A stretch of 61,503 bases of DNA from Clostridiales bacterium (GCA_017961235.1 JAGCXQ010000040.1:1-61503); one strand, 5' to 3'; shown: positions 17,939 through 27,372, numbered from the stretch's first letter. Notes: generated from the sequence alone by a model not told the origin. Numbers and translations: made by a program.

Positions 17939-18940
17939 ATGGCGAATCGGGAAAACGGCAGAGGAAGGCTTCTTTGTCTTCTGGATATTCTTCAGAAAGA
18001 AACAGACGCGGAGCACGGGCTCTCGATCCAGGATCTTATCGGCAGGCTCGAGAAGGCGGGCTTCCCCGTGAACAGAAAGACCCTGTACGATGACCTTCGT
18101 GCTCTCGAGGACTCCTCGATCCCTGTGGAGAAGAGCAGCACCAGGACTCCGAGATACTATATCGAAGACCGCGATTTCGAGCTGGAAGAACTCATGATCC
18201 TGATCGATGCCGTCGAGTCTGCAGGCTTTATGACCGAGAAGAAAAAAGCAGGCGTGATCAAGAAACTCAAGAGCCTGACATCTTCGGGATATGCGGCAGA
18301 ACTGAATGAGCAGATCCACTATATCGGCCGCCATCACTCGACTAATAATGACTTCATCTATACCGTAGGTACGATCCGCCGTGCTCTGGCATCGAAGCAC
18401 CCGGTGACTTTTCAGTATATTGAGTACAAATACGGTGAGGGCGAGGTCCTCAAGCATGACGGCATGAAGTACATCCTTCATCCGTTCGCGATGGTCTGGA
18501 ATAACGGATTTTACTACTGTATCGGCGTTCGTCCGGAGCAGAGTCCGGAAGGGGAAAAAGATAAGATCCGCCACTTCCGTATCGACCGTATGAAGAAGGT
18601 CTCCGTCGATGAGAAGATCCCGCTGGTCAAGCCGCCGAAGGGCTTCAGCGTCGCCAAGCATATGGAGGAATCTTTCAGTATGTTCGGTGCGGAGACAGCG
18701 ACTGTCCTGATCCGATTCAGAAAAGACCTGCTGACGCAGTTTTACGACCGCTTTGAGCAGGATGTGGCTGTGCATCCGGATCCGAAAGATCCCGATTATC
18801 TTCAGGCCAATGTCAGTGTCAACGTCAGTCCGACGTTCTTCGCCTGGATCTCCCAGTATGAGGGCGGTTTCACGGTCGCCGGACCCAAGAGGATCCGCGA
18901 TATGTATCACGATCATCTGCGAAAAGCACTTGAATCGTAG
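17939..18940 (+). CDS. WYL-domain transcriptional regulator
   Basis: 333 aa. N-terminal DeoR-like winged helix (about residues 8-65: LLCLLDILQKETDAEH, then GFPVNRKTLYDDLRALE), a WYL ligand domain in the middle (YILHPFAMVWNNGFYYCIG, with KIRHFRIDRMKKV) and a C-terminal WCX-like part. WYL proteins sense nucleotides or small ligands. GGAGGTGGGGAG precedes the ATG; an extended -10-like TGGTATAGT lies at 17895-17903. Divergent from the DUF1015 operon, which is a possible target along with itself. Confidence 0.92.
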   Translation: MANRENGRGRLLCLLDILQKETDAEHGLSIQDLIGRLEKAGFPVNRKTLYDDLRALEDSSIPVEKSSTRTPRYYIEDRDFELEELMILIDAVESAGFMTEKKKAGVIKKLKSLTSSGYAAELNEQIHYIGRHHSTNNDFIYTVGTIRRALASKHPVTFQYIEYKYGEGEVLKHDGMKYILHPFAMVWNNGFYYCIGVRPEQSPEGEKDKIRHFRIDRMKKVSVDEKIPLVKPPKGFSVAKHMEESFSMFGAETATVLIRFRKDLLTQFYDRFEQDVAVHPDPKDPDYLQANVSVNVSPTFFAWISQYEGGFTVAGPKRIRDMYHDHLRKALES

Positions 18941-18987
18941 GTTTTCTTATTATATATAGATTTTCTTCTGTAAATCGTGTAAAATTA

Positions 18988-19023
18988 CGAGGCACGCGAA
19001 ATCAAGGGCGTGCCTCGCTTTTT
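18988..19023 (+). terminator. Terminator-type hairpin directly upstream of alaS
   Basis: Ten-bp stem CGAGGCACGC (18988-18997) with GCGTGCCTCG (19008-19017), followed by CTTTTTG. It ends about 20 bases before the alaS start, touching its ribosome-binding site (AAAAGGAG). It either ends the WYL transcript or acts as an alaS leader attenuator. No T-box elements are seen. Confidence 0.75.
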
Positions 19024-19041
19024 GAAAAGGAGACGAAACGA

Positions 19042-21729
19042 ATGAGAAAGTTTACCTCAGATGAATTGAGAAATGCTTGGAAGCAGTTTTATATTGACCG
19101 CGGTCATGTGGATGTCGGCGCCGTATCGCTGGTATCGGACGGATCGACGGGTGTTATGTTTAATGTCGCCGGCATGCAGCCGCTGATGCCGTACCTTCTG
19201 GGTCAGAAACATCCCCTCGGTACAAGACTTTGCAACGTCCAGGGCTGTGTCCGTACAAACGATATCGACTCTGTCGGCGATAAGAGCCACGGAACCTTCT
19301 TCGAAATGATGGGTTCCTGGTCTTTGGGCGACTACTTTAAGAAGGAAAGATGCCAGTGGAGCTTCGAGCTTCTTACGGACCTTTTCGGATTTGACGCGGA
19401 TCACCTGGCAGCGACTGTTTTCGCCGGTGACGAGAATGCCCCGAGAGATGAAGAGGGCGCGAAGTACCGTATCGAGTCCGGTTTTAAGCCGGAGAATATC
19501 TTCTATCTTCCTGCCGAGGATAACTGGTGGGGACTGGAGTATGGTCCGTGCGGTCCGGACAGTGAGATGTTCTACGTTAAGGATATTCCTGCCTGCGGTC
19601 CTGACTGCGGCCCGGGATGCCACTGCGGAAAATATACCGAGATCGGTAACGACGTATTCATGCAGTATGAGAAGCATCAGGACGGAACCCTGACTCCTCT
19701 TTCACAGAAGAATGTAGATACAGGCTGGGGCCTGGAGCGTATCCTGGCATTCCTGAACGGCCTGGATGATGTTTATAAGATCGACCTTCATGCTCCGGCG
19801 ATCGCTTATATCGAAGAAGCGTCCGGCGTGAAGTATGATTCGGACGAGAAACTGACACGCTCCATGCGTATTCTTGCGGACCACACCAGAACAGGCGTCA
19901 TGCTGATCGGTGATCCGGCGAAGCTCCTTCCGTCCAATGCCGGCGCAGGATATGTTCTCCGCCGTCTCATCCGCCGTGCCGTAAGACATGCAAGAGCGCT
20001 GAACCTGAAGAAGGAGAATATTCTGAAGGTGGCTCAAATCTATATCGATGTATATTCCAACAGCTACCCGAACCTGGTAAAGAACAGAGACTTCATCCTG
20101 AATGAGCTGACCAAGGAGATCGAGCGTTTCGAGAGCACTCTCGAGAACGGCATGAAGGAGTTTAAGAAGATCCTCGACGAGACAGGCGCTTCCGGAAAGA
20201 AGACACTGTCCGGCCGCGATGCTTTCTACCTCTACGATACTTTCGGATTCCCGCTCGAACTTACTGTCGAGCTGGCAGAAGAAGAGGGCCTGACGGTTGA
20301 TGAAGACGGATTTAAAACGGCGATGGAAGAGCAGAAGCAGAAGGCTCGTGACAGCCAGAACTTCTCCGCGAAGCTCAGCACATCTACCGGTGTATTTGAT
20401 GATCTGGATGACAGCATCAAGACAGAGTTCGTCGGTTACGAGAAGAGAGAATGCGAAGGTAAGATCCTTGCCGCTGCGGATGAATCTTCTCTGAAGGAAG
20501 AGCTTTCCGAAGGCCAGAAGGGAACCATCATCACAGACGTTACCTGCCTCTATGGAACCATGGGCGGCCAGGTCGGTGATAAGGGCAGCATTGTTACTAA
20601 TGACGGAGAATTCATAGTTACCGAGGCGATCCACATCGGAGAGACGAAGATCGGCCACACCGGCTATGTTGCAAAAGGAACCATCCGTGTCGGACAGCCG
20701 GCGAAGATCTCTGTGGAGAATAGAAACCGTGACAATACTTGTAAGAACCACTCCGCGACGCATCTTCTGCAAAAAGCACTGAAGATCGTTCTCGGTGATC
20801 ACGTCGAGCAGAAAGGTTCTCTCGTTACACCGGACCGTCTGCGTTTTGACTTCTCCCACGACGCTTCCATGTCGGCCGAGCAGATCGCGGAAGTGGAGAA
20901 GATCGTGAACTCCGAGATCGCGGCATCTCTTCCGGTAAGGACCGATGAGATGAGCCTGCAGGATGTCGGTAAGACCGGCGCGATGGCTCTCTTTGGTGAG
21001 AAGTATCACGAGACCGTCCGTGTCGTAAGTATGGGTAAGGGCACTTCCGGTGATACGGAAGCAGACTTCAAGGAAGCGTTCTCTGTCGAGCTCTGCGGCG
21101 GTACGCACGTCAGCAATACCTCCCAGATCCAGAGCATCAAGATCCTCTCCGAGTCCGGTGTTGCTGCCGGCGTGAGAAGAATCGAGGCGCTTACCGGTGA
21201 TGCGGTCATGGCATACTACAAAGATCTGGAGAATATGATCGCAGAAGCTGCGAAGCTTCTGAAGTCCAATCCGTCCGAGATCGTTTCGAAGATCGAGCAC
21301 CTGCAGAAAGACCTGAAGGCGGCAAACTCCGAGATCGAGTCCCTGAAGTCTCAGGCGGCCAAGGATGCGCTCGGTGATTCGCTCGAACAGACAGTCGATG
21401 TCAAGGGTGTGAAACTTCTTGCCGCGAAGCTTGAAAATGTTGAGATGGGCGCGCTGCGTGATCTCGGTGACCAGCTGAAGGATAAGCTCGGTGATGGCGT
21501 TATCGCACTGATGTCTGCCATCGACGGCAAGGCGAATATCGTCATCATGGCGACCGATTCCGCGGTGAAGGCCGGTGCACACGCCGGTAACCTCATCAAA
21601 GCAGTTGCCCCGATCGTCGGTGGTGGTGGCGGCGGACGTCCGAACATGGCACAGGCCGGCGGTAAGAATCCGGCGGGCATCGACGATGCACTTGCTGCAG
21701 TAAAGACCGAACTCGAGAAGATGCTGTAA
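19042..21729 (+). CDS. alaS: Alanyl-tRNA synthetase
   Basis: 895 aa, full length. Charges tRNA-Ala in the cytosol and edits mischarged Ser/Gly. Class II catalytic core at the N-terminus (ELRNAWKQFYIDRGH, GTRLCNVQGCVRTNDI, GYVLRRLIRRAVRHAR), editing-site zinc ligands NHSATHLLQKAL and CGGTHVSNT, and the C-terminal C-Ala domain with GGGGGGRPNMAQAGG. Preceded by AAAAGGAG. The HIT gene follows 28 bases after the stop, so the two are probably cotranscribed. Confidence 0.98.
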   Translation: MRKFTSDELRNAWKQFYIDRGHVDVGAVSLVSDGSTGVMFNVAGMQPLMPYLLGQKHPLGTRLCNVQGCVRTNDIDSVGDKSHGTFFEMMGSWSLGDYFKKERCQWSFELLTDLFGFDADHLAATVFAGDENAPRDEEGAKYRIESGFKPENIFYLPAEDNWWGLEYGPCGPDSEMFYVKDIPACGPDCGPGCHCGKYTEIGNDVFMQYEKHQDGTLTPLSQKNVDTGWGLERILAFLNGLDDVYKIDLHAPAIAYIEEASGVKYDSDEKLTRSMRILADHTRTGVMLIGDPAKLLPSNAGAGYVLRRLIRRAVRHARALNLKKENILKVAQIYIDVYSNSYPNLVKNRDFILNELTKEIERFESTLENGMKEFKKILDETGASGKKTLSGRDAFYLYDTFGFPLELTVELAEEEGLTVDEDGFKTAMEEQKQKARDSQNFSAKLSTSTGVFDDLDDSIKTEFVGYEKRECEGKILAAADESSLKEELSEGQKGTIITDVTCLYGTMGGQVGDKGSIVTNDGEFIVTEAIHIGETKIGHTGYVAKGTIRVGQPAKISVENRNRDNTCKNHSATHLLQKALKIVLGDHVEQKGSLVTPDRLRFDFSHDASMSAEQIAEVEKIVNSEIAASLPVRTDEMSLQDVGKTGAMALFGEKYHETVRVVSMGKGTSGDTEADFKEAFSVELCGGTHVSNTSQIQSIKILSESGVAAGVRRIEALTGDAVMAYYKDLENMIAEAAKLLKSNPSEIVSKIEHLQKDLKAANSEIESLKSQAAKDALGDSLEQTVDVKGVKLLAAKLENVEMGALRDLGDQLKDKLGDGVIALMSAIDGKANIVIMATDSAVKAGAHAGNLIKAVAPIVGGGGGGRPNMAQAGGKNPAGIDDALAAVKTELEKML

Positions 21730-21757
21730 AAGCTACAGATGAATGGAGGAAAAGACC

Positions 21758-22099
21758 ATGTGTTTATTCTGTGATATCGTAGAGGGCAAGATCCCTTCGA
21801 CCAAAGTTTTTGAAAATGATAAGGTGCTGGCATTTAAGGATATTAATCCTGCGACTCCGGTACATGTCCTGATCGTTCCGAAGAAGCACTTCGACGATAT
21901 TCTCGATATGGCTTCCTCTGAAGAAGGAAAAGAAGCGCTCGGTGATGTTCTGGATGCGGTTCCGGAAGTAGTCAAGGCGACGGGCATCGATGACGGATTC
22001 AGGATCATCAACAACTGCCGCGAATTCGGCGGACAGACAGTGAAGCACGTACACTTCCATATCCTCGGTGGAGTAAAGCTTTCCGAGAAGATGATCTGA
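21758..22099 (+). CDS. HIT family (HINT-like) nucleotide hydrolase
   Basis: 113 aa from ATG 21758, with GGAGGA eight bases upstream; the ATG at 21743 is part of that ribosome-binding region and is rejected. C-x2-C at the start (MCLFCDIV) and the histidine triad KHVHFHILGG at the end define a purine-nucleoside phosphoramidase of the HINT branch. The C-terminus is short after the triad. Ends in a strong terminator. Confidence 0.95.
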   Translation: MCLFCDIVEGKIPSTKVFENDKVLAFKDINPATPVHVLIVPKKHFDDILDMASSEEGKEALGDVLDAVPEVVKATGIDDGFRIINNCREFGGQTVKHVHFHILGGVKLSEKMI

Positions 22100-22129
22100 C
22101 ATCATAAGCGATTCATACAAATGAATTTA

Positions 22130-22172
22130 CGAGGCTGTCTCTAACCATGAAGAGACAGCCTCGACTCTTTTA
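22130..22172 (+). terminator. Terminator after alaS-HIT
   Basis: Perfect 13-bp stem CGAGGCTGTCTCT (22130-22142) with AGAGACAGCCTCG (22151-22163), 8-base loop, then ACTCTTTT. Confidence 0.9.
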
Positions 22173-22272
22173 GGAAAGGGTCTCTGGCTTTACTCAAAAA
22201 TACGGACCATGATATTATGTAAACACAAGAATAAACTTCGAAAATGAAACAGCCTTTCGATTTGGGATAACT

Positions 22273-23286
22273 ATGCTGATCTCGTGTTTACCATCTCAAA
22301 TATCCATGCCGAAGCTATTCATAACTCGAAAAGGGAGGAATAGCGTATGTGGACTTTTGCTCTTGCTTTGTATTCTTCTTAATTCTGCGGGCTGCAATTT
22401 GAGACCAAGGTATACGGTTTTCTCCGATGAAAGCCGGACGATAACGCATGTCAGCAGTGCGATGCGCGACTACATAGGAATTGTACTTGAATCCAAAGAA
22501 GTAGTCATCTGCGATTACAAAGGTCACGAGCTTTGCAGGAAATCTTTTGAGAAGAGGATTGTAAATCTGGATGTCTTTGCAACCACGTTTCTTCTTCAAT
22601 TTGAAGATAACTCTATCGAAGTGTACCATCTGGAAGAGCACAGTATGGAATTGAAAATGCGAGAACAGTTTTCCTCGCCAATAAAGAAAGCAGAGATTTC
22701 CGGCATGTGGATTGAGGAAGCTCCCATTTTGGTTGTGTTGCTAGAAAATGGCGACTTATACTCCAGTAAAGATTTGCTCTTGCCGGAAGAGATCGTCAAG
22801 ATCGATGACCATGTGAAGACGGAAGCATGTTTGGTAGAGAGCATTGTTTATATTACAAATGGAGGGGAAGTGAAGAAATACTTGTCAGGCTCTCCATATT
22901 CGCCTGCTCCTGAGATAAATCGGGACGTTGCCCTTGATATTGAAACTCTGAATGTTGCACAATTCAACGGTGATTACGGATATTTAGGAATAGGAAAGAA
23001 AAGTGTTTATTACTTAAATGGCGTTGCCCCACTTTGTTTGAATAGCACCTTGGATATCTCGGAGATTGATCCAAGATCGGTTTTGTCGGGGAAGACGGTG
23101 TATTTCTCGATTATGTATCAGGAAAACAGACAATGGTATTTCGAAGGTGTGACACGTGACTATAAACACTATATCTTTCGCGAAACTAAGAAAAAAATAA
23201 GAGTCGAAGAAGGCGAGTCTGTTCTTCCTATTCCAGGCGGAGTAATATTCTATACGGATCATGAGGTTCGAGTGCGGTTGATCTGA
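22273..23286 (+). CDS. Putative lipoprotein of unknown function (AT-rich gene)
   Basis: 337 aa as given; ATG 22306 is an alternative start giving a more typical lipoprotein signal peptide (MPKLFITRKGRN, hydrophobic core, lipobox NSAGC). Neither start has a good ribosome-binding site. The best one (GGGAGG at 22333-22338) serves an out-of-frame ATG at 22347 that ends after 11 codons. The mature part has repeated beta-strand-like units (IVLESKEVVICDYKGHEL, LLENGDLYSSKDLLL), perhaps a beta-propeller. Codon use is visibly more AT-rich than neighbours, suggesting transfer. No family recognised. Confidence 0.7.
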   Translation: MLISCLPSQISMPKLFITRKGRNSVCGLLLLLCILLNSAGCNLRPRYTVFSDESRTITHVSSAMRDYIGIVLESKEVVICDYKGHELCRKSFEKRIVNLDVFATTFLLQFEDNSIEVYHLEEHSMELKMREQFSSPIKKAEISGMWIEEAPILVVLLENGDLYSSKDLLLPEEIVKIDDHVKTEACLVESIVYITNGGEVKKYLSGSPYSPAPEINRDVALDIETLNVAQFNGDYGYLGIGKKSVYYLNGVAPLCLNSTLDISEIDPRSVLSGKTVYFSIMYQENRQWYFEGVTRDYKHYIFRETKKKIRVEEGESVLPIPGGVIFYTDHEVRVRLI

Positions 23287-23658
23287 TTTCGAAGGAGAAA
23301 GAGCGAACTGCGGTGAATCTTTATAGGCATTTTCCCATTCATCCGCATCTCTTAACTGTAGCTGAACAATTCTTTTGCGAACGATTGTTATATTATCAGG
23401 GACGAAATTCTATGGCGAAAAGCCTGAAACTCGCTATAATGTAGATGAATAGGTTAGTAACGAGCGTGGATTGTTTTTGAATTTCCGTTATCGGATTCGC
23501 TCGAGAAAAAAGGGGCTGGTTTTATGTGTTTCCCAGCCCCTCTTTTATTGCCTGAAATCAGAAATTCCCTACGCGTAACGATAAAATTGCATATATGTCA
23601 TTTTCCTGTCACCCGTTTCATATATACTGATGCTGAGTTAATAGGGGTGAGGTAAAAA
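23287..23658. other. Intergenic region with possible small RNA
   Basis: 372 bases without a credible gene. It contains TATAAT at 23435-23440 (no clear -35), a hairpin (CGAGCG 23461-23466 with CGCTCG 23498-23503), and a strong terminator at 23512-23547. The deacetylase gene start region follows, with GGGGTGAGG at about 23644. The rest shows nothing recognisable. Confidence 0.6.
23512..23548. terminator. Terminator in the 23.3-23.6 kb gap
   Basis: GGGGCTGG (23512-23519) pairs with CCAGCCCC (23533-23540), flanked by GAAAAAA and TCTTTTATT. It lies ~225 bases after the lipoprotein stop, so it may serve a separate short transcript. Confidence 0.85.
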
Positions 23659-25512
23659 ATGAGCAGTCATAAACATGGTATCTTTGGATATATAATCAGA
23701 ACGATCGGAGTGATCCTGACTGTTTCTGTTCTTGCGGGAACCTGTCTGGTTCCGTCAAGAGTGCGTGCGCAGAAGGATCTTACCGTTGATTTTATTGAGT
23801 ATACTTTTCAAACACTTCTGGGGAAAGAACCGGAAGGTGAACAGTACGGTTTTTGGTATCGTAATATCAAAGATGGAAATACTACTGCCGCCGGCATGAT
23901 CGAGATGCTGACCGAGAGTGAAGAGTTCGTGGAAAAAGAGTATTCCCCGGAGCAAACGCTCGCACTTCTTACGAAGACGATGACTGGAAAAGAACTCGCC
24001 GAGGCGGAGAAGGAGAGATACCTTTCCTACATGGAAAGCGGTGTCAGTCTCCGGCGCTTTATCAGTGATGTTTCGAAGACTCCGGATTTCGCGTCTGTCT
24101 GTGCGCAGTACAATATCAATCCGGGTTCAGTGGAAGACTTAGAGCCGAGAGATCTGAATCCGGAACTCGCTGTTTTTATAGGAGAGATCTTTACTGAAAT
24201 GTACGGAAGAACTCCTTCCGCCAAAGAATCGAATGTATGGACGCAGTATTTCCGCGAAGGAAAACAGGTCGCGCCGACATTTCAGCAGATCGTAGTTTCT
24301 TCCGACTATTCTTCCAGAGGAGTTTCCGATGACCAGACGATCACATCGCTTTGCCATCTGATGCTCGGGCGTGATGCGACATCGGAAGAGATGGGCAAAT
24401 ACCATGAAGTGATGGAAAATGGCATGTCGCTCGATTATGTGGAGCAGATGATCGCTTCGGATCCTTCCTTTCATTCGCGCTGCGCAGAACTCGGCATCGT
24501 TCCCGGAGAGGTTGCTCTTACCCAGCCGAGAGATACGAACTACGAGATGACATCCTTCCTGAACCGTCTTTATTCCCGCCTTTCTGGAAAAGCACCGGCG
24601 GGGGAGGAACTGAATGATTTTGTGTTGCGTATTTCCGAGTATCCATCCAGCTTACGAAGTGTGATCTGGGACATGTTGTCCACTCCGGAAAGCAGAGAGA
24701 TCCTGGCAGCGGATGATGATTTTCTGAATACGGTGTTTGAAGTGTTCTACGGATATCAGCCGGAGCAGGAGAAGATCACTTCCTATAAGATCGCGCTTTC
24801 GCATGGCGTTACCCGTGAACGCGTGCTTACCTCGATCCTGAACGATCCGGCCTTTGATGCGAAGATGAGTGAATACGGTCTGGATACACATGTGGAGAAA
24901 GAAGTACCGAAGAAGATCGTCGCACTTACCTTTGACGACGGTCCTTATACCGATGTCACGATGAGGATCCTTGATGCACTTGAACCATATGGTGCACATG
25001 CGACATTCTTCGTTACAGGTGACCGTGTTGTCCGTTATAAAGACTGCATCATCCGCGCTACGAATATGGGATGTGAGGTTGGAAACCATACCTGGAACCA
25101 TACGACACTGACGAAGATCTCCGGAGATGCTGTCCATAAGCAGATCTGGGATACCTGTGACATCATCTACAGCATTACCGGCACCTACCCGAAGGTCATG
25201 CGGCCGGTCGGCGGATCGTATAACACGACAGTATCCGAGAATGTCGGACTTCCGATGATCCTGTGGTCGATCGATACGAATGACTGGAAGTACAGAGACA
25301 GCCAGCATGTTATCGATGAAGTGCTGAATAATGTCAGAGACGGCGACATCATTCTGATGCATGACCTGTATGAGACGACAGCGACAGCAGTCGAGACGAT
25401 CGTCCCTGCCCTTATCGATTCCGGCTATACGCTGGTCACGATCAGCGAACTTGCGGAGTATAAGAAGGTGCAGATGGAGAACGGTAAACCCTATTTTTCG
25501 ATGAGAGGATAA
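23659..25512 (+). CDS. Secreted polysaccharide deacetylase with DUF4214-like repeats
   Basis: 617 aa. A signal peptide or anchor (residues ~9-30) is followed by about six repeats with core G-K/R-x-P-x-x-x-E (LLGKEPEGEQ ~52, MTGKELAEAE ~108, MYGRTPSAKE ~180, MLGRDATSEE ~234, LSGKAPAGEE ~308, FYGYQPEQEK ~361), DUF4214-like. A NodB deacetylase domain then runs from ~420: LTFDDGP, metal histidines in NHTWNH (~476), RPVGGSYN, LWSIDTNDW and IILMHD. All catalytic motifs look intact. Likely de-N-acetylates a surface glycan. First gene of the MoxR-DUF58-transglutaminase operon. Confidence 0.92.
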   Translation: MSSHKHGIFGYIIRTIGVILTVSVLAGTCLVPSRVRAQKDLTVDFIEYTFQTLLGKEPEGEQYGFWYRNIKDGNTTAAGMIEMLTESEEFVEKEYSPEQTLALLTKTMTGKELAEAEKERYLSYMESGVSLRRFISDVSKTPDFASVCAQYNINPGSVEDLEPRDLNPELAVFIGEIFTEMYGRTPSAKESNVWTQYFREGKQVAPTFQQIVVSSDYSSRGVSDDQTITSLCHLMLGRDATSEEMGKYHEVMENGMSLDYVEQMIASDPSFHSRCAELGIVPGEVALTQPRDTNYEMTSFLNRLYSRLSGKAPAGEELNDFVLRISEYPSSLRSVIWDMLSTPESREILAADDDFLNTVFEVFYGYQPEQEKITSYKIALSHGVTRERVLTSILNDPAFDAKMSEYGLDTHVEKEVPKKIVALTFDDGPYTDVTMRILDALEPYGAHATFFVTGDRVVRYKDCIIRATNMGCEVGNHTWNHTTLTKISGDAVHKQIWDTCDIIYSITGTYPKVMRPVGGSYNTTVSENVGLPMILWSIDTNDWKYRDSQHVIDEVLNNVRDGDIILMHDLYETTATAVETIVPALIDSGYTLVTISELAEYKKVQMENGKPYFSMRG

Positions 25513-25518
25513 CAACTG

Positions 25519-26451
25519 ATGAGTGAGAAAACGAATGCAATCATTGCAGAGATCAGAACGGTCATCTGCGGCAAAGATATCGTGATCCTTCAGGCACTGG
25601 CCGGGATCCTTTCCGGAGGACATGTCCTGATCGAGGATGTACCGGGTGTCGGAAAGACGACGATGGCGCTGGCCTTTTCCCGAGCGATGGGACTGGACTA
25701 TGGCCGTGTGCAGTTTACCCCGGACGTCCTGCCATCGGATATTACCGGTTTTTCCGTCTATGACAAAAACACGCAGAGCATGAAGTACCAGCCCGGTTCG
25801 GTCTTCCATAATCTTTTTCTTGCAGACGAGCTGAACCGTGCTTCGAGCCGCACACAGTCCGCGCTCCTGGAAGCCATGGAAGAGGGACAGGTAACGGTCG
25901 ATGGGAATACCTATGTACTTCCGAAACCTTTTACGGTCTTTGCGACACAGAACCCGTCCGGCGCATCCGGAACATCGCTTCTTCCGGATTCGCAGATGGA
26001 TAGATTCGCGATCCGCGTCTCGATGGGATATCCGTCCCCGCAGGACGAAAAGGCGATGCTGGAGGATAGAAAAGACGGCAATAATCCGCTTCACGGGGTG
26101 CGCTGCATATGCAGTGCCAGAGAGCTTCTTGCGATGCAGGAGGAAGTTTCCCGTGTATTTGTCGGAGAATCGATGCTGGATTATATCATCGCGCTGGTAG
26201 GGAAGACCCGTTCCCATCCGGATCTCGAGCGTGGCGCAAGTCCCCGTGCGACACTGGCGCTGACCGCTATGGCAAAAGCTTATGCGTATGTATTTCACAG
26301 AAATTATGTTATTCCGAATGATGTGCAGGCCGTCTTTACTCCGGTCATGGGACATCGTCTGATGCTGACGGCAGAGGCGGAAGTCAATGAGAGACGCACA
26401 TCCGATGTGACGAAGGAGATACTGAAATCTGTTCCTGCACCAAAGGTGTAA
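25519..26451 (+). CDS. MoxR family AAA+ ATPase
   Basis: 310 aa, standard size. Chaperone-like ATPase acting with the DUF58 protein downstream. Walker A is EDVPGVGKTTMALAFS near residue 40, Walker B is LFLADELNRASSRTQSALLEAMEEGQVTVDG near 105, sensor region FATQNPSGASGTSLLPDSQMDRF, and C-terminal lid with RGASPRATLALTAMAKAYA. Six bases separate it from the deacetylase gene. The MoxR-DUF58-transglutaminase trio is a widespread conserved unit. Confidence 0.95.
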   Translation: MSEKTNAIIAEIRTVICGKDIVILQALAGILSGGHVLIEDVPGVGKTTMALAFSRAMGLDYGRVQFTPDVLPSDITGFSVYDKNTQSMKYQPGSVFHNLFLADELNRASSRTQSALLEAMEEGQVTVDGNTYVLPKPFTVFATQNPSGASGTSLLPDSQMDRFAIRVSMGYPSPQDEKAMLEDRKDGNNPLHGVRCICSARELLAMQEEVSRVFVGESMLDYIIALVGKTRSHPDLERGASPRATLALTAMAKAYAYVFHRNYVIPNDVQAVFTPVMGHRLMLTAEAEVNERRTSDVTKEILKSVPAPKV

Positions 26452-26469
26452 CGAGGTCTGGCGGGGCAT

Positions 26470-27372
26470 ATGTTCAAGAACTGGTGTATCTATATCCTGG
26501 CACTGGCGGGTACATTCACATTCTTTCTTTTCTACCAGATGTGGATGGCCTGGTACTGTCTTGTCCTGCTGCTTTGTATCCCGCCGCTCTCGCTGATCAT
26601 GTGTCTTCTATCCATACGGAAAAGAAAGGTCCACCTGATTGCGCCGAGAAATGTGAAGATCGGCGATGAAGCATCGGTCGAACTTGCTATTCCAGAGTGC
26701 CTGGCGAACATGATCTCTTTTCTGCGGATCGACTATTCTTTTACGGAGAAAATGACCGGGGAACGGATCAGAAGAAAAATGTATATCCACGGGAACACGC
26801 ACGTCAGTATTCCAGTCAATGCAGACCATTGCGGTGCTTTTGCAGTGGAAGTAACGAGAATAAAGATCTACGATCTGTTCGGCCTTTTCTGGACCAGACA
26901 GAAGCCGCATTCCTCCTGTGAAGTGATCGTGCACCCGGTCCCGCAGATACCGGAGGCGATGCCGGATCTGAACGGCTTTAAAGCACGCACGCTGAAAAAG
27001 AGCACTTCGCCGTACTCGGAGATCTATGATGTCCGCGAGTATGTCCTCGGCGACCTTATCAAGAATATCCACTGGAAAGCATCGGCGAAGAGAGATGATC
27101 TTCTGGTCAAAGAGCCGCAGGAGGAGTGCTTCGGCCATGCCCGCGTCTTTCTCGAGCTTGAAAAAGATAGAGAGATCTTCGACCGGAAGATGGGGGAACT
27201 GGTGTTTACTTCCGAGTACTTCCTTAAGAAAGATATCCCGCATAAGATCCGTGTGCTTCCTCCGAGAAAAAGAGAGATCTCCTTCGATATCCAGTCACCG
27301 CGTGATCTGGAAAAAGCGGTGATCAGGATCCTCAATATGAAGATACCGAAGGAGGCCTCTGATGAGAATTAA
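26470..27372 (+). CDS. DUF58 domain-containing membrane protein
   Basis: 300 aa. Two N-terminal membrane helices (residues ~3-42), then a beta-rich part and the DUF58 signature YDVREYVLGDLIKNIHWKAS near residue 190, with ARVFLELEKDRE after it. DUF58 proteins have a vWA-like fold and partner with MoxR ATPases; the biochemical role is unsettled. GGCGGGG precedes the ATG. The gene overlaps the transglutaminase gene by 11 bases. Confidence 0.92.
   Translation: MFKNWCIYILALAGTFTFFLFYQMWMAWYCLVLLLCIPPLSLIMCLLSIRKRKVHLIAPRNVKIGDEASVELAIPECLANMISFLRIDYSFTEKMTGERIRRKMYIHGNTHVSIPVNADHCGAFAVEVTRIKIYDLFGLFWTRQKPHSSCEVIVHPVPQIPEAMPDLNGFKARTLKKSTSPYSEIYDVREYVLGDLIKNIHWKASAKRDDLLVKEPQEECFGHARVFLELEKDREIFDRKMGELVFTSEYFLKKDIPHKIRVLPPRKREISFDIQSPRDLEKAVIRILNMKIPKEASDEN

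Noticed and set aside
18941..19041. T-box leader for alaS
   Set aside because: Leader is only ~100 bases, with no T-box core sequence; just a terminator-type hairpin.
19702..21582. 626-codon minus-strand open frame inside alaS
   Set aside because: Antisense shadow of a perfect alaS; no ribosome site or recognisable domain.
24652..26469. 605-codon minus-strand frame opposite the deacetylase/MoxR genes
   Set aside because: Spans two convincing plus-strand genes; composition (Cys/His/Arg/Ile) is typical of antisense shadows.
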